This document shows, in pieces, positions 41,483 to 51,419 of a stretch of 64,000 bases of DNA; positions within the stretch are counted from its first letter, which is position 1, and every line of letters begins with the position of its first letter. The notes below the pieces were generated by a model. It ran no database searches. It saw only the letters and a program-made list of their open reading frames with translations, and was not told the origin of the DNA. The DNA comes from Bauldia sp. (GTDB lineage Bacteria > Pseudomonadota > Alphaproteobacteria > Rhizobiales > Kaistiaceae). The stretch covers positions 1-64,000 of the forward strand of contig JAHCJY010000006.1 in assembly GCA_026126065.1 (NCBI GenBank), written 5' to 3'. The position numbers and the translations under genes are program-made.

Positions 41483-41932
41483 ATGAACATTGGCATGGCT
41501 GCCCGCGCGTCGGGCGTTTCGGCAAAGATGATCCGCTACTACGAGTCGACCGGGCTGATCCCCAAGGTCGGCCGAACAGGGTCAGGGTACCGCGACTACT
41601 CCGACAAGGACGTCCACAAGCTCCGCTTCGTGCGGCGTGCACGGGACCTGGGATTCTCCGTGGAGCAGATCGGCGGCCTTCTCCGTCTGTGGGAGGACAG
41701 AAGCCGCGCCAGCGCGGACGTGAAGCAGGTGGCGATGTCCCATGTGGAGACGTTGCGCGAGCGCGCCCAGCAACTGGAGGAGATGGCCGCCACTCTCATT
41801 CATCTTGCCGATCATTGCGCGGGGGATGATCGTCCCGACTGCCCTATCATCGAGGAACTCGCCGCTCCCGGCCGGGGGCACGTGCACCATCAGGGCCATC
41901 ACCATGGGCTCAATGCATCCAAGCCCGGCTAG
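41483..41932 (+). CDS. cueR: Copper-responsive MerR-family activator CueR
   Basis: 149 aa. An N-terminal winged helix (MNIGMAARASGVSAKMIRYY), then a coiled-coil dimerisation helix. The metal loop has Cys112 and Cys120 (HCAGDDRPDC), the same positions as the Cu(I) ligands of E. coli CueR. The tail is His-rich (HVHHQGHHHG), which is unusual. It is encoded 3 nt after copA under a CueR-type promoter, so it activates its own expression. Five matching promoters on the element form its likely regulon. Confidence 0.93.
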   Translation: MNIGMAARASGVSAKMIRYYESTGLIPKVGRTGSGYRDYSDKDVHKLRFVRRARDLGFSVEQIGGLLRLWEDRSRASADVKQVAMSHVETLRERAQQLEEMAATLIHLADHCAGDDRPDCPIIEELAAPGRGHVHHQGHHHGLNASKPG

Positions 41933-42043
41933 AGCGATCGGACCGATACACGATGTCGACGACGAGGCCGACATGCGCCCTTCAACTGCGTTCGATTGGC
42001 AAGGCGGGCATCGCGCCCCGATCGTACGACAGGGAGCGCGATA

Positions 42044-43084
42044 ATGTCGGGTGCCGCTCTCGGCCTCTGGTCGGCGGTACTCTTCGGCCTCAGCACACCG
42101 GTGGCGAAGAGCCTCCTTGGTGGAGGCGTGAGCCCGTGGCTCCTTGCGGGGCTGCTGTATCTGGGATCCGGCGTCGGCCTTGTCGGGATCCTCGCGTTGC
42201 GCCGTATTCGGGGCGGGCCGCGACGAGAGGCGTCGCTTCGCCCGGCGGATGCGCCGTGGCTTCTCGCGGTCGTTCTGTCGGGCGGCGTGGCGGGGCCCGT
42301 CCTCCTGATGTTCGGACTCACCACGTTACCCGGCTCGTCGGCGGCACTCCTTCTGACATTCGAGGGTCTGGCGACGATGGCGATCGCGTGGCTCGTCTTC
42401 CGAGAGCCCGTCGGCCCGCGGATCCTCGCCGGGGCGGCGATGATCGTCGCTGGCGCTGCTCTGGTGGCTTGGTCCGGTTCGGGAGGAATTTCCTTCGGAG
42501 CCCTTCTCGTGCTCGCGGCGTGCCTGGCCTGGGCAGTCGACAACAACCTCACCCGGAAGCTCTCGGCGGCGGATCCTGTGCAGATAGCTGCGGTGAAGGG
42601 TCTGGCAGCAGGCGCCGTCAACCTCGCCATCGCGTTCGGTTCTGGGTCGGAGCTCCCGGGTTTCACCACAACGGCGGCGGCGCTGGCGGTGGGCCTCTGC
42701 GGCTACGGCATCAGCCTGGTGCTGTTCGTCTTGGCGTTACGGAGCGTGGGCGCGGCGCGGACCGGCGCCTACTTCTCCACGGCTCCGTTCATCGGGGCGA
42801 CCTTCGGTGTCGCCTTCCTGGGCGAGCCCGTCTCGGTCACTCTCGTGGTGGGAGGAGTCCTCATCGCTGCGGGTGTGGTCATCCACGTCCTCGAAAGTCA
42901 CGAGCACGAGCACGCCCACAAGGCACTCGAACACGACCATAGGCACGTCCACGACGAGCACCACGGGCATATCCACGGGCCCTCCGATCCGCCCGGCGAG
43001 CCGCACGCCCACTGGCACCGGCACGAGCCCATGGTCCACCGGCACCCGCACTTCCCGGACATTCATCACCGTCACGGCCACTGA
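42044..43084 (+). CDS. EamA/DMT transporter with His-rich C-terminal tail
   Basis: A 346-aa inner-membrane protein with ten predicted helices in two EamA halves (LWSAVLFGLSTPVAKSLL; LVLAACLAWAVDNNLTRKL). The last ~60 residues form a cytosolic or periplasmic tail with more than 20 His (HEHEHAHKALEHDHRHVHDE; HWHRHEPMVHRHPH), which should bind metal. DMT transporters usually export small metabolites; the tail and the copper context suggest metal or metal-chelate export. ATG at 42044 with GGGAG 8 nt upstream. Downstream of cueR by 111 nt without its own MerR promoter, so possibly part of the copA-cueR transcript. Confidence 0.8.
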   Translation: MSGAALGLWSAVLFGLSTPVAKSLLGGGVSPWLLAGLLYLGSGVGLVGILALRRIRGGPRREASLRPADAPWLLAVVLSGGVAGPVLLMFGLTTLPGSSAALLLTFEGLATMAIAWLVFREPVGPRILAGAAMIVAGAALVAWSGSGGISFGALLVLAACLAWAVDNNLTRKLSAADPVQIAAVKGLAAGAVNLAIAFGSGSELPGFTTTAAALAVGLCGYGISLVLFVLALRSVGAARTGAYFSTAPFIGATFGVAFLGEPVSVTLVVGGVLIAAGVVIHVLESHEHEHAHKALEHDHRHVHDEHHGHIHGPSDPPGEPHAHWHRHEPMVHRHPHFPDIHHRHGH

Positions 43085-43154
43085 CCAAGTGGCGGCCTGA
43101 TTGAGGGTTCGGGGATCCGGGCGACCGTCCTCGCGAAGTCCTCAAAAGACACGC

Positions 43155-43185
43155 TTGACCTTACCATCACTGGAACCTTTAGGCC
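43155..43185 (+). promoter_or_regulatory. CueR-type promoter of the MFS gene
   Basis: TTGACC, 19-bp spacer with CCTTACCATCACTGGAACC, then TAGGCC. Almost identical to the copA operator. Confidence 0.75.
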
Positions 43186-43236
43186 TCGATTTGTGCCGGC
43201 AGGACCGGCCTCTCGAACGAGCAACGAGGTTCAAAG

Positions 43237-44631
43237 ATGTCCCAAACAATCCCCAATCCGCGGAGATGGGCTGCACTGGCCCTCCTGTGCGCGGCGCAGT
43301 TCATCGTCATTCTCGACACGTCGATCGTCGGAGTGGCACTCCCCGCAGTCCAGGCTGATCTCGGCTTCAGCGACGCCGGCCTGTCCTGGATATTCAACGC
43401 CTACGTCATCGCCTTCGGCGGTCTGCTGCTGATGGGCGGCAAGGTCGGCGACGTCCTCGGCCCGCGTCGCGTCTTCGCAGCGGGGTTCGCGGTTCTGACG
43501 GCCGCGTCCCTCGTCGCGGGACTCGCATCGAGCACCTCGGTGCTGCTGATCGCCCGTGCGCTGCAGGGCGTTGGCGCGGCACTGATTGCGCCGGCGGCGC
43601 TGACGATCCTGATGCTCCTCTTCTCTCAGAACCCCAAGGAGCTCGGCCGCGCCTTTGGCTTCTGGGGTGCCGCCGCGGCGGCTGGCGGCACGGCAGGTGT
43701 GTTCCTCGGTGGCGTGGTCACCGAATGGCTCGACTGGCCGTGGACCTTCTTCATCAACGTGCCCTTCGGGATCGCCGTGCTCCTGCTCACGGGTGTGCTT
43801 CTCCCGGCCGTCCAGGCGGCAAGGGGCCGGATCGGTCTCCTTGACGGCACCCTCGTGACGGCTGCGATCGGCATCGCCGTCTTTGCAGTGGTGACCGCGG
43901 AAGCCGGAGACCTGCTCCAGCTCACCACGCTCCTGCTGATTGCGGCGGCGGCGGGGCTCATGGCGGCCTTCCTCGTCCTGCAGTCGCGTCGCGCGGCACC
44001 CCTCCTGCCGCTCCGGCTGTTCCGCGCTCCCGGGCTGTCGAGCGGCAACCTCATCATGGCGCTCCTCGGCGCGGCCTGGATCCCCCTCTGGTTCTTCCTG
44101 AACCTTTATCTGCAGGAAGTCCTTGGCCTCGGCGCGCTCGAAAGCGGCCTCGCCCTCGTCCCGATGACGCTGCTGATCATGATCCTCATGGTCTGGGCCG
44201 CCGGGCCGGTCATCGGCCGGTTCGGCAGGAAGGCGCCAATGGTGCTGGGCCTGCTGCTGCTGGCCTCGTCGCTCTTCCTGCTGGCTCGCCTCGGCGGTGA
44301 ACCCGCCAGCTACTGGATCGACGTGCTTCCGGCCACGCTCATTGCCGCTGTGGGGATGTCGCTGGTCTACATCCCGACCACGATCACTGCCATGTCCGGA
44401 GCGCGCGCCGAGGACGCCGGACTTGCGTCCGGCCTGGTCAATACGACCTATCAGACCGGCTCGGCGCTCGGTCTGGCGGTGGTCGTGGCGGTTGCCGCCG
44501 GTGGCGCTGGCGGTGGCGATGCATACGGCCCGGCTTTCCTCAGCGGAGCCGCAATCGCGCTGATCGCGGCATTGGCGGCGGCAACGCTTCTGCCCGGCCG
44601 CACCCGGGCGCGCACCATCGCGGCTGAATGA
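43237..44631 (+). CDS. MFS efflux transporter, DHA2 (14-TM) type
   Basis: A 464-aa inner-membrane antiporter of the drug:H+ DHA2 group. It has the early motif LDTSIVGVALPAVQADLGFS (family motif D1), GGKVGDVLGPRRVF (motif A) and ARALQGVGAAL (motif C region). About 14 hydrophobic segments. ATG at 43237 with GAGG 7 nt upstream. A CueR-type promoter 50 nt upstream makes it copper-inducible, so it may export a copper chelate or a compound made toxic by copper; the substrate cannot be read from sequence. Confidence 0.85.
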   Translation: MSQTIPNPRRWAALALLCAAQFIVILDTSIVGVALPAVQADLGFSDAGLSWIFNAYVIAFGGLLLMGGKVGDVLGPRRVFAAGFAVLTAASLVAGLASSTSVLLIARALQGVGAALIAPAALTILMLLFSQNPKELGRAFGFWGAAAAAGGTAGVFLGGVVTEWLDWPWTFFINVPFGIAVLLLTGVLLPAVQAARGRIGLLDGTLVTAAIGIAVFAVVTAEAGDLLQLTTLLLIAAAAGLMAAFLVLQSRRAAPLLPLRLFRAPGLSSGNLIMALLGAAWIPLWFFLNLYLQEVLGLGALESGLALVPMTLLIMILMVWAAGPVIGRFGRKAPMVLGLLLLASSLFLLARLGGEPASYWIDVLPATLIAAVGMSLVYIPTTITAMSGARAEDAGLASGLVNTTYQTGSALGLAVVVAVAAGGAGGGDAYGPAFLSGAAIALIAALAAATLLPGRTRARTIAAE

Positions 44632-44638
44632 CCCGACC

Positions 44639-44665
44639 GCCCCGTGGGCCGAGTGCCCATGGGGC
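44639..44665 (+). terminator. Hairpin after the MFS gene
   Basis: GCCCCGTGGGC and GCCCATGGGGC pair over 11 bp (one G-T) with a 5-nt loop, 7 nt after the stop. No T-tract. Confidence 0.45.
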
Positions 44666-44844
44666 GATCCGGCGCTGACCCCGCACGATCACCGCATGGC
44701 CTGATGCCCGAAGCCGAGCCGCCGGGTCTGGTTCACTCGAGGTACGGGCGCTCAGCCAGGGCGGTCGACCTCCGACGGAGAGCGTTCACAGGGACTGTTC
44801 GGCGCCGCTACAGTTTCGCCCAGAATTTGGTACCTACTGCGATC

Positions 44845-45204
44845 GTGATCCGGACCACAGGCCTCCTTCTCAGCCGCGCTCTTCGCCTTCTGGGCCTGGC
44901 AGCTGTTGCGGCACTCATCGCCCACGGCACCGGCCAGGCGGCGGAAAGTGGCTGCCCGTACGAGAGCGCGGCCTCGGCCGACCAGCACCTGCATTCGCAC
45001 GGGCCCCTGCCAGACACCCCGGACGCCGAACACGGCGATGTCGATGGCCTCCGCTGCTGTGCGGCCATCTCATGCAGCATTGGGGTGCCTCCCGCGGTCG
45101 AGCTTTCCGGTGACGTTGACGCGCCGGCGCGGAGCCAAACCCCAAATCCCCGTCTCGACGGGACCCTGCCCGGACCGATCGACCGTCCTCCGATTGCGGC
45201 GTAG
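44845..45204 (+). CDS. Small secreted Cys-containing protein of the copper block
   Basis: About 119 aa if the GTG at 44845 is used. A hydrophobic segment (LLGLAAVAALIAHGTGQA) looks like a signal peptide, followed by CPYESAASADQHLHSHGPLP and RCCAAISCS: His- and Cys-rich, a possible metal-binding periplasmic peptide. The Pro-rich C-terminus has no structure I recognise. No good ribosome site is visible, and an earlier in-frame start is possible. Placed between the MFS pump and DUF305. The coding assignment is moderate only. Confidence 0.45.
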   Translation: MIRTTGLLLSRALRLLGLAAVAALIAHGTGQAAESGCPYESAASADQHLHSHGPLPDTPDAEHGDVDGLRCCAAISCSIGVPPAVELSGDVDAPARSQTPNPRLDGTLPGPIDRPPIAA

Positions 45205-45275
45205 GCCGCACCTCTGAAAATCGTTGGAAACTTACGGTCCGAAGCACTTCGTGCTTTCGGCAGGAGACACTCGAA

Positions 45276-45677
45276 ATGCGCATTCGTACCTTCGTCGCCT
45301 TCGGCGCAATCCTCCTCGTCCCGGTCGTCGCCGTCGCCCAGATGGGCGGCATGAATATGGGCGGGATGAACAATATGGGCGGCATGGACAACATGGCCGG
45401 CCCGATGCTGCCTCCGGGCGGAGCAACGCCGGCCACGACGGCCATGATGGCCGCCAACGACGTGATGATGGCCGGGATGCACGTCCAGCTGACCGGCAAT
45501 CCCGATCGCGACTTCGCGCTCATGATGATTCCACACCATCAGGGCGCGATCGCGATGGCGCAGGTCGAACTGGAGTTCGGGACTGACCCGCAGCTCCGCG
45601 CCATGGCGCAGGAGATCATCGAAGCCCAGGAAGCGGAAATAGCCACGCTCGAAGCTTGGCTCGCCGCCAACCCCTAA
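45276..45677 (+). CDS. DUF305 (CopM-like) periplasmic protein
   Basis: 133 aa with a signal peptide (residues 1-21, ending VAVAQ). A Met-rich linker (MGGMNMGGMNNMGGMDNM) can bind Cu(I). The DUF305 four-helix core has the typical MMIPHHQGAIAMA, with Met/His ligands, and ends in EIIEAQEAEIATLEAWL. DUF305 proteins such as CopM bind copper outside the cytoplasm. ATG at 45276 with AGGAG 9 nt upstream. A hairpin-like repeat (45233-45252) lies just before it. Confidence 0.85.
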   Translation: MRIRTFVAFGAILLVPVVAVAQMGGMNMGGMNNMGGMDNMAGPMLPPGGATPATTAMMAANDVMMAGMHVQLTGNPDRDFALMMIPHHQGAIAMAQVELEFGTDPQLRAMAQEIIEAQEAEIATLEAWLAANP

Positions 45678-45736
45678 GGGTCAGCGGAGGGGCGGTCGAT
45701 CCGCCCCTCCGCGTCGGCGGCCGCTTTGGGGGCACC

Positions 45737-46246
45737 ATGTATTCGACCTTCGCCAAACTCGCTCACTGGACGATTCTCGTGTTGGCGATCGTCCAGTTTC
45801 CCACCGCGCAAGCCATTCAGAGGACCCACGTCCAGCACCCGTTCGGTCTCGTGCCTTCTCGATTCGACCTCTTTCTCCATGCTGTTCATGCGTGGAGCGG
45901 ATGGGTTATCGGCCTCCTGTCCCTGGTTCTCCTGATCCAGCGGCTTCGGGGCAAGGCGCCGCTGCTACCGGGCGGCATGAAAGCCTGGCAGGTGCGGGTG
46001 TCGAAGCTCGGCCATTTCCTGCTCTATGCGGTCCTTGCCGGACTGGTCGTGACCGGGACGGGTGCGATGTACCTCTGGAGCGGGTTTCGTCCGGTGCATG
46101 AGGTCCTGCTGTGGAGTGGCGTCGCACTCGTCGTGCTCCACGTGGCTGCGGCGGTTTGGCACCAGTTCATACGACGCGATGGACTCATCTGGCGGTTGAT
46201 GCCGTTACCGACCCGCAGGGACGGAGGAGACGCGAATGGCCGGTGA
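45737..46246 (+). CDS. Cytochrome b561-type membrane protein
   Basis: A 169-aa four-helix membrane cytochrome. Haem-ligand His candidates lie in the expected helices: KLAHWTILVL, LFLHAVHAWSGWV, KLGHFLLYAVL, LVVLHVAAAVWHQF. The family passes electrons between quinones and periplasmic acceptors. ATG at 45737 with GGGGG 5 nt upstream; the earlier frame overlaps the DUF305 gene. Located with a cytochrome c and a multicopper oxidase, it may feed a periplasmic redox step of copper handling. Confidence 0.85.
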   Translation: MYSTFAKLAHWTILVLAIVQFPTAQAIQRTHVQHPFGLVPSRFDLFLHAVHAWSGWVIGLLSLVLLIQRLRGKAPLLPGGMKAWQVRVSKLGHFLLYAVLAGLVVTGTGAMYLWSGFRPVHEVLLWSGVALVVLHVAAAVWHQFIRRDGLIWRLMPLPTRRDGGDANGR

Positions 46247-46312
46247 GCCACTCGGGCGACGAGGCTCCGTCGTCGACCTTCCCTTCCAGTTCAATCAACA
46301 GGTTCCCATCCC

Positions 46313-47167
46313 ATGCAACGCATTTTGTTGTCGCTGACGTTGATGGTTCTAGGCGGTATCGCGGTGGCAAAGGCCCAGAATGCCGTTCCTGTCACCGCCT
46401 TCGCCGGCCAAACCCACATCCACGGTCTTGCCGTTGACGGGGCAGACCCGGACCACCTGTTCATTGCCACCCACCACGGCCTGTATCGCGCCGGCCCCGA
46501 TGGCATGGCGACGCTGATCTCCGTCGTCCAGGATCTCATGGGCTTCAGCCCGAGCCCGCTCGAACCCCTAACTCTGTTCGCCAGCGGTCATCCGGCCGGC
46601 GGCGGTAATCTCGGTCTCATCGTTTCGATGGATGGTGGCCGGACGTGGGTCCAGCGGTCGCCCGGCCTTCAAGGGCCCGTCGACTTCCACATGCTCGCCG
46701 TAAGCCGCGCGGACGCGAACGTCATGTATGGGGTCTTCGGTGCACTGCAGCGGAGCGCCGACGCGGGATTCACGTGGACGTTCGCGGGGCAGGTTCCGCC
46801 CCGGACGGTCGACATCGCTGCTTCTGCCCTGGACCCTGATCGGTTGTACGCTGCCGGGGTGGCCGGCCTCTTCCTCAGCGAGGATGCGGGGGCGACCTGG
46901 AGTCCTCTCTATCAGAGCACCCCAGTATCCATGGTGGAACTGGGGCCACGTGGGGAGCTCTTCGCCTTTGCGCTCGGTCGCGGACTTCTCGTCGCGGAGG
47001 ACGAGAACGCGCCGCTTGAAATCGTCACCACCGACCTTGGTGAGCTCTACCTCACCCATCTTGCACCCGACCCGAACGCGACGACGCGCCTTTTCGCTGC
47101 AGATCAGGCGAACGAGGTGCTGATCAGCGAGGACGGGGGCCGGTCCTGGCGGAGATTTGGCCCATGA
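46313..47167 (+). CDS. Secreted BNR/sortilin-like beta-propeller protein
   Basis: 284 aa with a signal peptide (residues 1-21, ending VAKAQ). Repeated Asp-box motifs give a beta-propeller: SMDGGRTWVQ, SADAGFTWTF, SEDAGATWSP, SEDGGRSWRR. This matches the F510_1955-type glycosyl-hydrolase-like proteins that recur near DUF305 and copper genes. No glycosidase catalytic residues can be assigned, and a binding role is equally likely. ATG at 46313 precedes the signal directly. Its stop overlaps a tiny ATG-started frame. Confidence 0.8.
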   Translation: MQRILLSLTLMVLGGIAVAKAQNAVPVTAFAGQTHIHGLAVDGADPDHLFIATHHGLYRAGPDGMATLISVVQDLMGFSPSPLEPLTLFASGHPAGGGNLGLIVSMDGGRTWVQRSPGLQGPVDFHMLAVSRADANVMYGVFGALQRSADAGFTWTFAGQVPPRTVDIAASALDPDRLYAAGVAGLFLSEDAGATWSPLYQSTPVSMVELGPRGELFAFALGRGLLVAEDENAPLEIVTTDLGELYLTHLAPDPNATTRLFAADQANEVLISEDGGRSWRRFGP

Positions 47168-47209
47168 CGAACGACCAGCAGCGTCGGCGGAGGAAGAGGA
47201 AGACTCCTG

Positions 47210-47650
47210 GTGAGCGGTAAGCCCTGGTGGATCGGCGCCGCGGCTGTAGCGATCGCGGCGAGCGGCTTCTTCGTGTTTCGTGCATCGATGGTGGCGGCGG
47301 ACCTACGTGCAGGACAGACGCTCTACCTGGCGAATTGTGCCTCGTGTCATGGCGTCGACCTCGAGGGCCAGCCCAACTGGCAGACGCCCCTTGCTGACGG
47401 ACGCTTCCCGGCGCCGCCCCATGACGAGACGGGACACACCTGGCACCACTCCGACGCCCAACTCTTTGCCATCGTGAAGTTCGGCATGGGCGCAGTCGTG
47501 GAAGGCTACTACCCGAGCGGGATGCCTGCGTTTTCGGGGCTCATCTCCGATCGCGACATCGAAACGGTCCTCCGCTTCATCAAGAGCAACTGGCCGCCTC
47601 ACGAGCGCGAGTACCAGCGCGAAAGAACCCGCGAGCGCGAGCAGGCTTGA
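47210..47650 (+). CDS. Membrane-anchored mono-haem cytochrome c
   Basis: 146 aa. An uncleaved or signal-anchor helix (WWIGAAAVAIAASGFFVF), then the class I haem site CASCHG (43-47 Cys, Cys, His) and a distal Met in YYPSGMPAFSG. The C-terminus is strongly charged (HEREYQRERTREREQA). The GTG at 47210 has GAGGAAG upstream. It is probably a periplasmic electron carrier that works with the cytochrome b561. Confidence 0.85.
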   Translation: MSGKPWWIGAAAVAIAASGFFVFRASMVAADLRAGQTLYLANCASCHGVDLEGQPNWQTPLADGRFPAPPHDETGHTWHHSDAQLFAIVKFGMGAVVEGYYPSGMPAFSGLISDRDIETVLRFIKSNWPPHEREYQRERTREREQA

Positions 47651-47677
47651 CCTTCCAACTATGGGAAGGCCCAGAAG
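47647..47677 (+). promoter_or_regulatory. CueR-type promoter of copB
   Basis: TTGACC, 19-bp spacer with the dyad CCTTCC-aactatg-GGAAGG, then CAGAAG. It overlaps the cytochrome c stop. Its presence shows that the ATG at 47661 cannot be the copB start. Confidence 0.72.
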
Positions 47678-47705
47678 TCATCCTGTGTTCGAACGGAGCA
47701 TGCCG

Positions 47706-49925
<2,220 letters not shown>

Positions 49926-50051
49926 GTCCAGCAAAGTGGCCACGGGTACCACCAACGAAATACCAACGATACGATGAGAACGAACCGCATACATCAGCCG
50001 CTTTCCTCATCCATTTCTGGCGGATTTACGCCATTTTGCAGCTCGGCCCCC
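49926..50051. other. Right end of the element, non-coding
   Basis: 126 nt between copB and attR. It carries the paired ACCAACG heptamers and no gene. Confidence 0.5.
49951..49968 (+). repeat. Candidate integrase arm-type sites, right end
   Basis: ACCAACG at 49951-49957 and 49962-49968, 11 bp apart, matching the pair at 10804-10822 including the AA(A)T spacer and the trailing AT. Confidence 0.45.
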
Positions 50052-50100
50052 CCGCTCATAACGGTCTGGTTGCAGGTTCGAGTCCTGCCGGGCCCACCAA
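50052..50100. repeat. attR: 49-bp direct repeat, copy 2
   Basis: Exact copy of 10708-10756, the anticodon-stem-to-CCA part of the tRNA. The 5' half of the tRNA is absent here, so this is a remnant and not a second functional tRNA. Confidence 0.93.
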
Positions 50101-50354
50101 ACTTGCCTTGAGATCGTTGTTTTCCGGCAGCTCGCTTCCCGCCTGGCTGACCAGCTCCGGTTCGTCAGCTTCGTTCCTGATTTCGCCCGGCACCTTCGCC
50201 AAGCCGCTGTCAGGGGAGTGCGGCTCGATTGGCGGCCTCGGCGTACGCGACTCCTCGCCGGCGTGCTGCGCCCGGTCGCGGCTTTGATCGGGCTGGTGCT
50301 GCATCGTGAGGTCGGCTTTCCGCCCTGTGCCTTCCCCTTCATTTCGCACCGGCA
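50101..50354. other. Chromosomal gap after attR
   Basis: 254 nt between attR and the permease stop. No supported gene. In the empty site this DNA would directly follow the tRNA. Confidence 0.4.
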
Positions 50355-51419
50355 TCAGAGCGTGTGTCGTCTGCGCCAGAGCAGCCACAGGAAGAAGGGC
50401 ACGCCGATGAGCGCCATCACGATGCCCGCCGGTATCTGGATCGGCGCGAACACGAGTCGACCGAGACTGTCGGCGAGGAGGACGAGGACGGCGCCGCAGG
50501 CCGCACTGCCCGCAATGAGGGCGGACTGGTTGGCGCCCACGAGGAATCGGGCGAGGTGGGGCGCGACGAGGCCGACGAAGCCGAGGGTGCCGACGGCTGC
50601 CACGCTCGCGGCAGTGAGCGCGACCGACGTCACGATCAGGATGATCCGCAGCCTGAAGCCCCTGATTCCGAGCGCCGTCGAAGCCGTGTGGCCGAGCAGC
50701 GATGCATCGGTGGCGCGGGTCGTCAGCACGGCCGCGGCCAGACCGGCGATGGCCCACGGGAGTGCGCGGAGGATGATGTCCCACGAGGCCGGCGCGAGGC
50801 TTCCGGCCATCCAGACCATCGCCGACTGGACCTGGCTGATGTTGCCGTAGGTGAGGAAGATCGAGATGCCGGCCGAAAGGAAGGCCGACACCCCGATGCC
50901 GATGAGGACGAACTTCACTCCCACGGCGCGGCGCGTCAGGAACAGGACGAAGGCGGCGACGAGTGCGCCACCCACCATGCCAAGCGCGGGATACCATTGC
51001 GGCGGGATCCCGGTGTCGATGATGACGGTGAACAGGATCACCACCGTCGCCCCCTCGGTGACGCCGATGAGGCCGGGATCGGCGAGGCCGTTCCGGGTGA
51101 CCGACTGCATCAGCGCACCGGCGACCGCCAGCATCGCCCCGATGAGGATGCCCAGGAGGATTCGCGGGATGCGGAACTCCCAGACGATCAGAAGTTCGTC
51201 GCTCGATGCGGCGGCGGGATTGAACACGGCCCGCCAGACACGGTCGGCCGGCAGGTTGAAGCTCCCCATCGGCAGGACCACCCCGACGATGGCCATGATG
51301 ACCAGGATCAGGATCGCGCCGCGGATGATCGTCCGCGGCCGGTAGGGCAGCGAAAGCCAGCGGCCGATGCGGAACGTCCTCTGCCGCCGCGGACTGACGG
51401 GCACTTCCACCGCCGTCAC
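50355..51419 (-). CDS. FecCD-family iron-complex permease 2
   Basis: A 354-aa inner-membrane permease of the BtuC/FecCD family. It shows GAMLAVAGALMQSVTRNGLADPGL early and, near the C-terminus, the ATPase-contacting GTLGFVGLVAPHLARFLVG. About ten membrane helices. The GTG at 51419 overlaps the preceding permease stop (GTGA). Last gene of the uptake operon. It should pair with permease 1 as a heterodimeric channel for a ferric chelate or related metal complex. Confidence 0.92.
   Translation of the reverse strand: MTAVEVPVSPRRQRTFRIGRWLSLPYRPRTIIRGAILILVIMAIVGVVLPMGSFNLPADRVWRAVFNPAAASSDELLIVWEFRIPRILLGILIGAMLAVAGALMQSVTRNGLADPGLIGVTEGATVVILFTVIIDTGIPPQWYPALGMVGGALVAAFVLFLTRRAVGVKFVLIGIGVSAFLSAGISIFLTYGNISQVQSAMVWMAGSLAPASWDIILRALPWAIAGLAAAVLTTRATDASLLGHTASTALGIRGFRLRIILIVTSVALTAASVAAVGTLGFVGLVAPHLARFLVGANQSALIAGSAACGAVLVLLADSLGRLVFAPIQIPAGIVMALIGVPFFLWLLWRRRHTL

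Noticed and set aside
44808..45539. 243-aa minus-strand frame across the DUF305 region
   Set aside because: Antisense to DUF305, which has a clear signal peptide and core motif.
50041..50100. A second CAT tRNA gene
   Set aside because: Only the 3' part (49 nt) is present; there is no 5' acceptor strand or D-arm, so it is the attachment-site duplicate.
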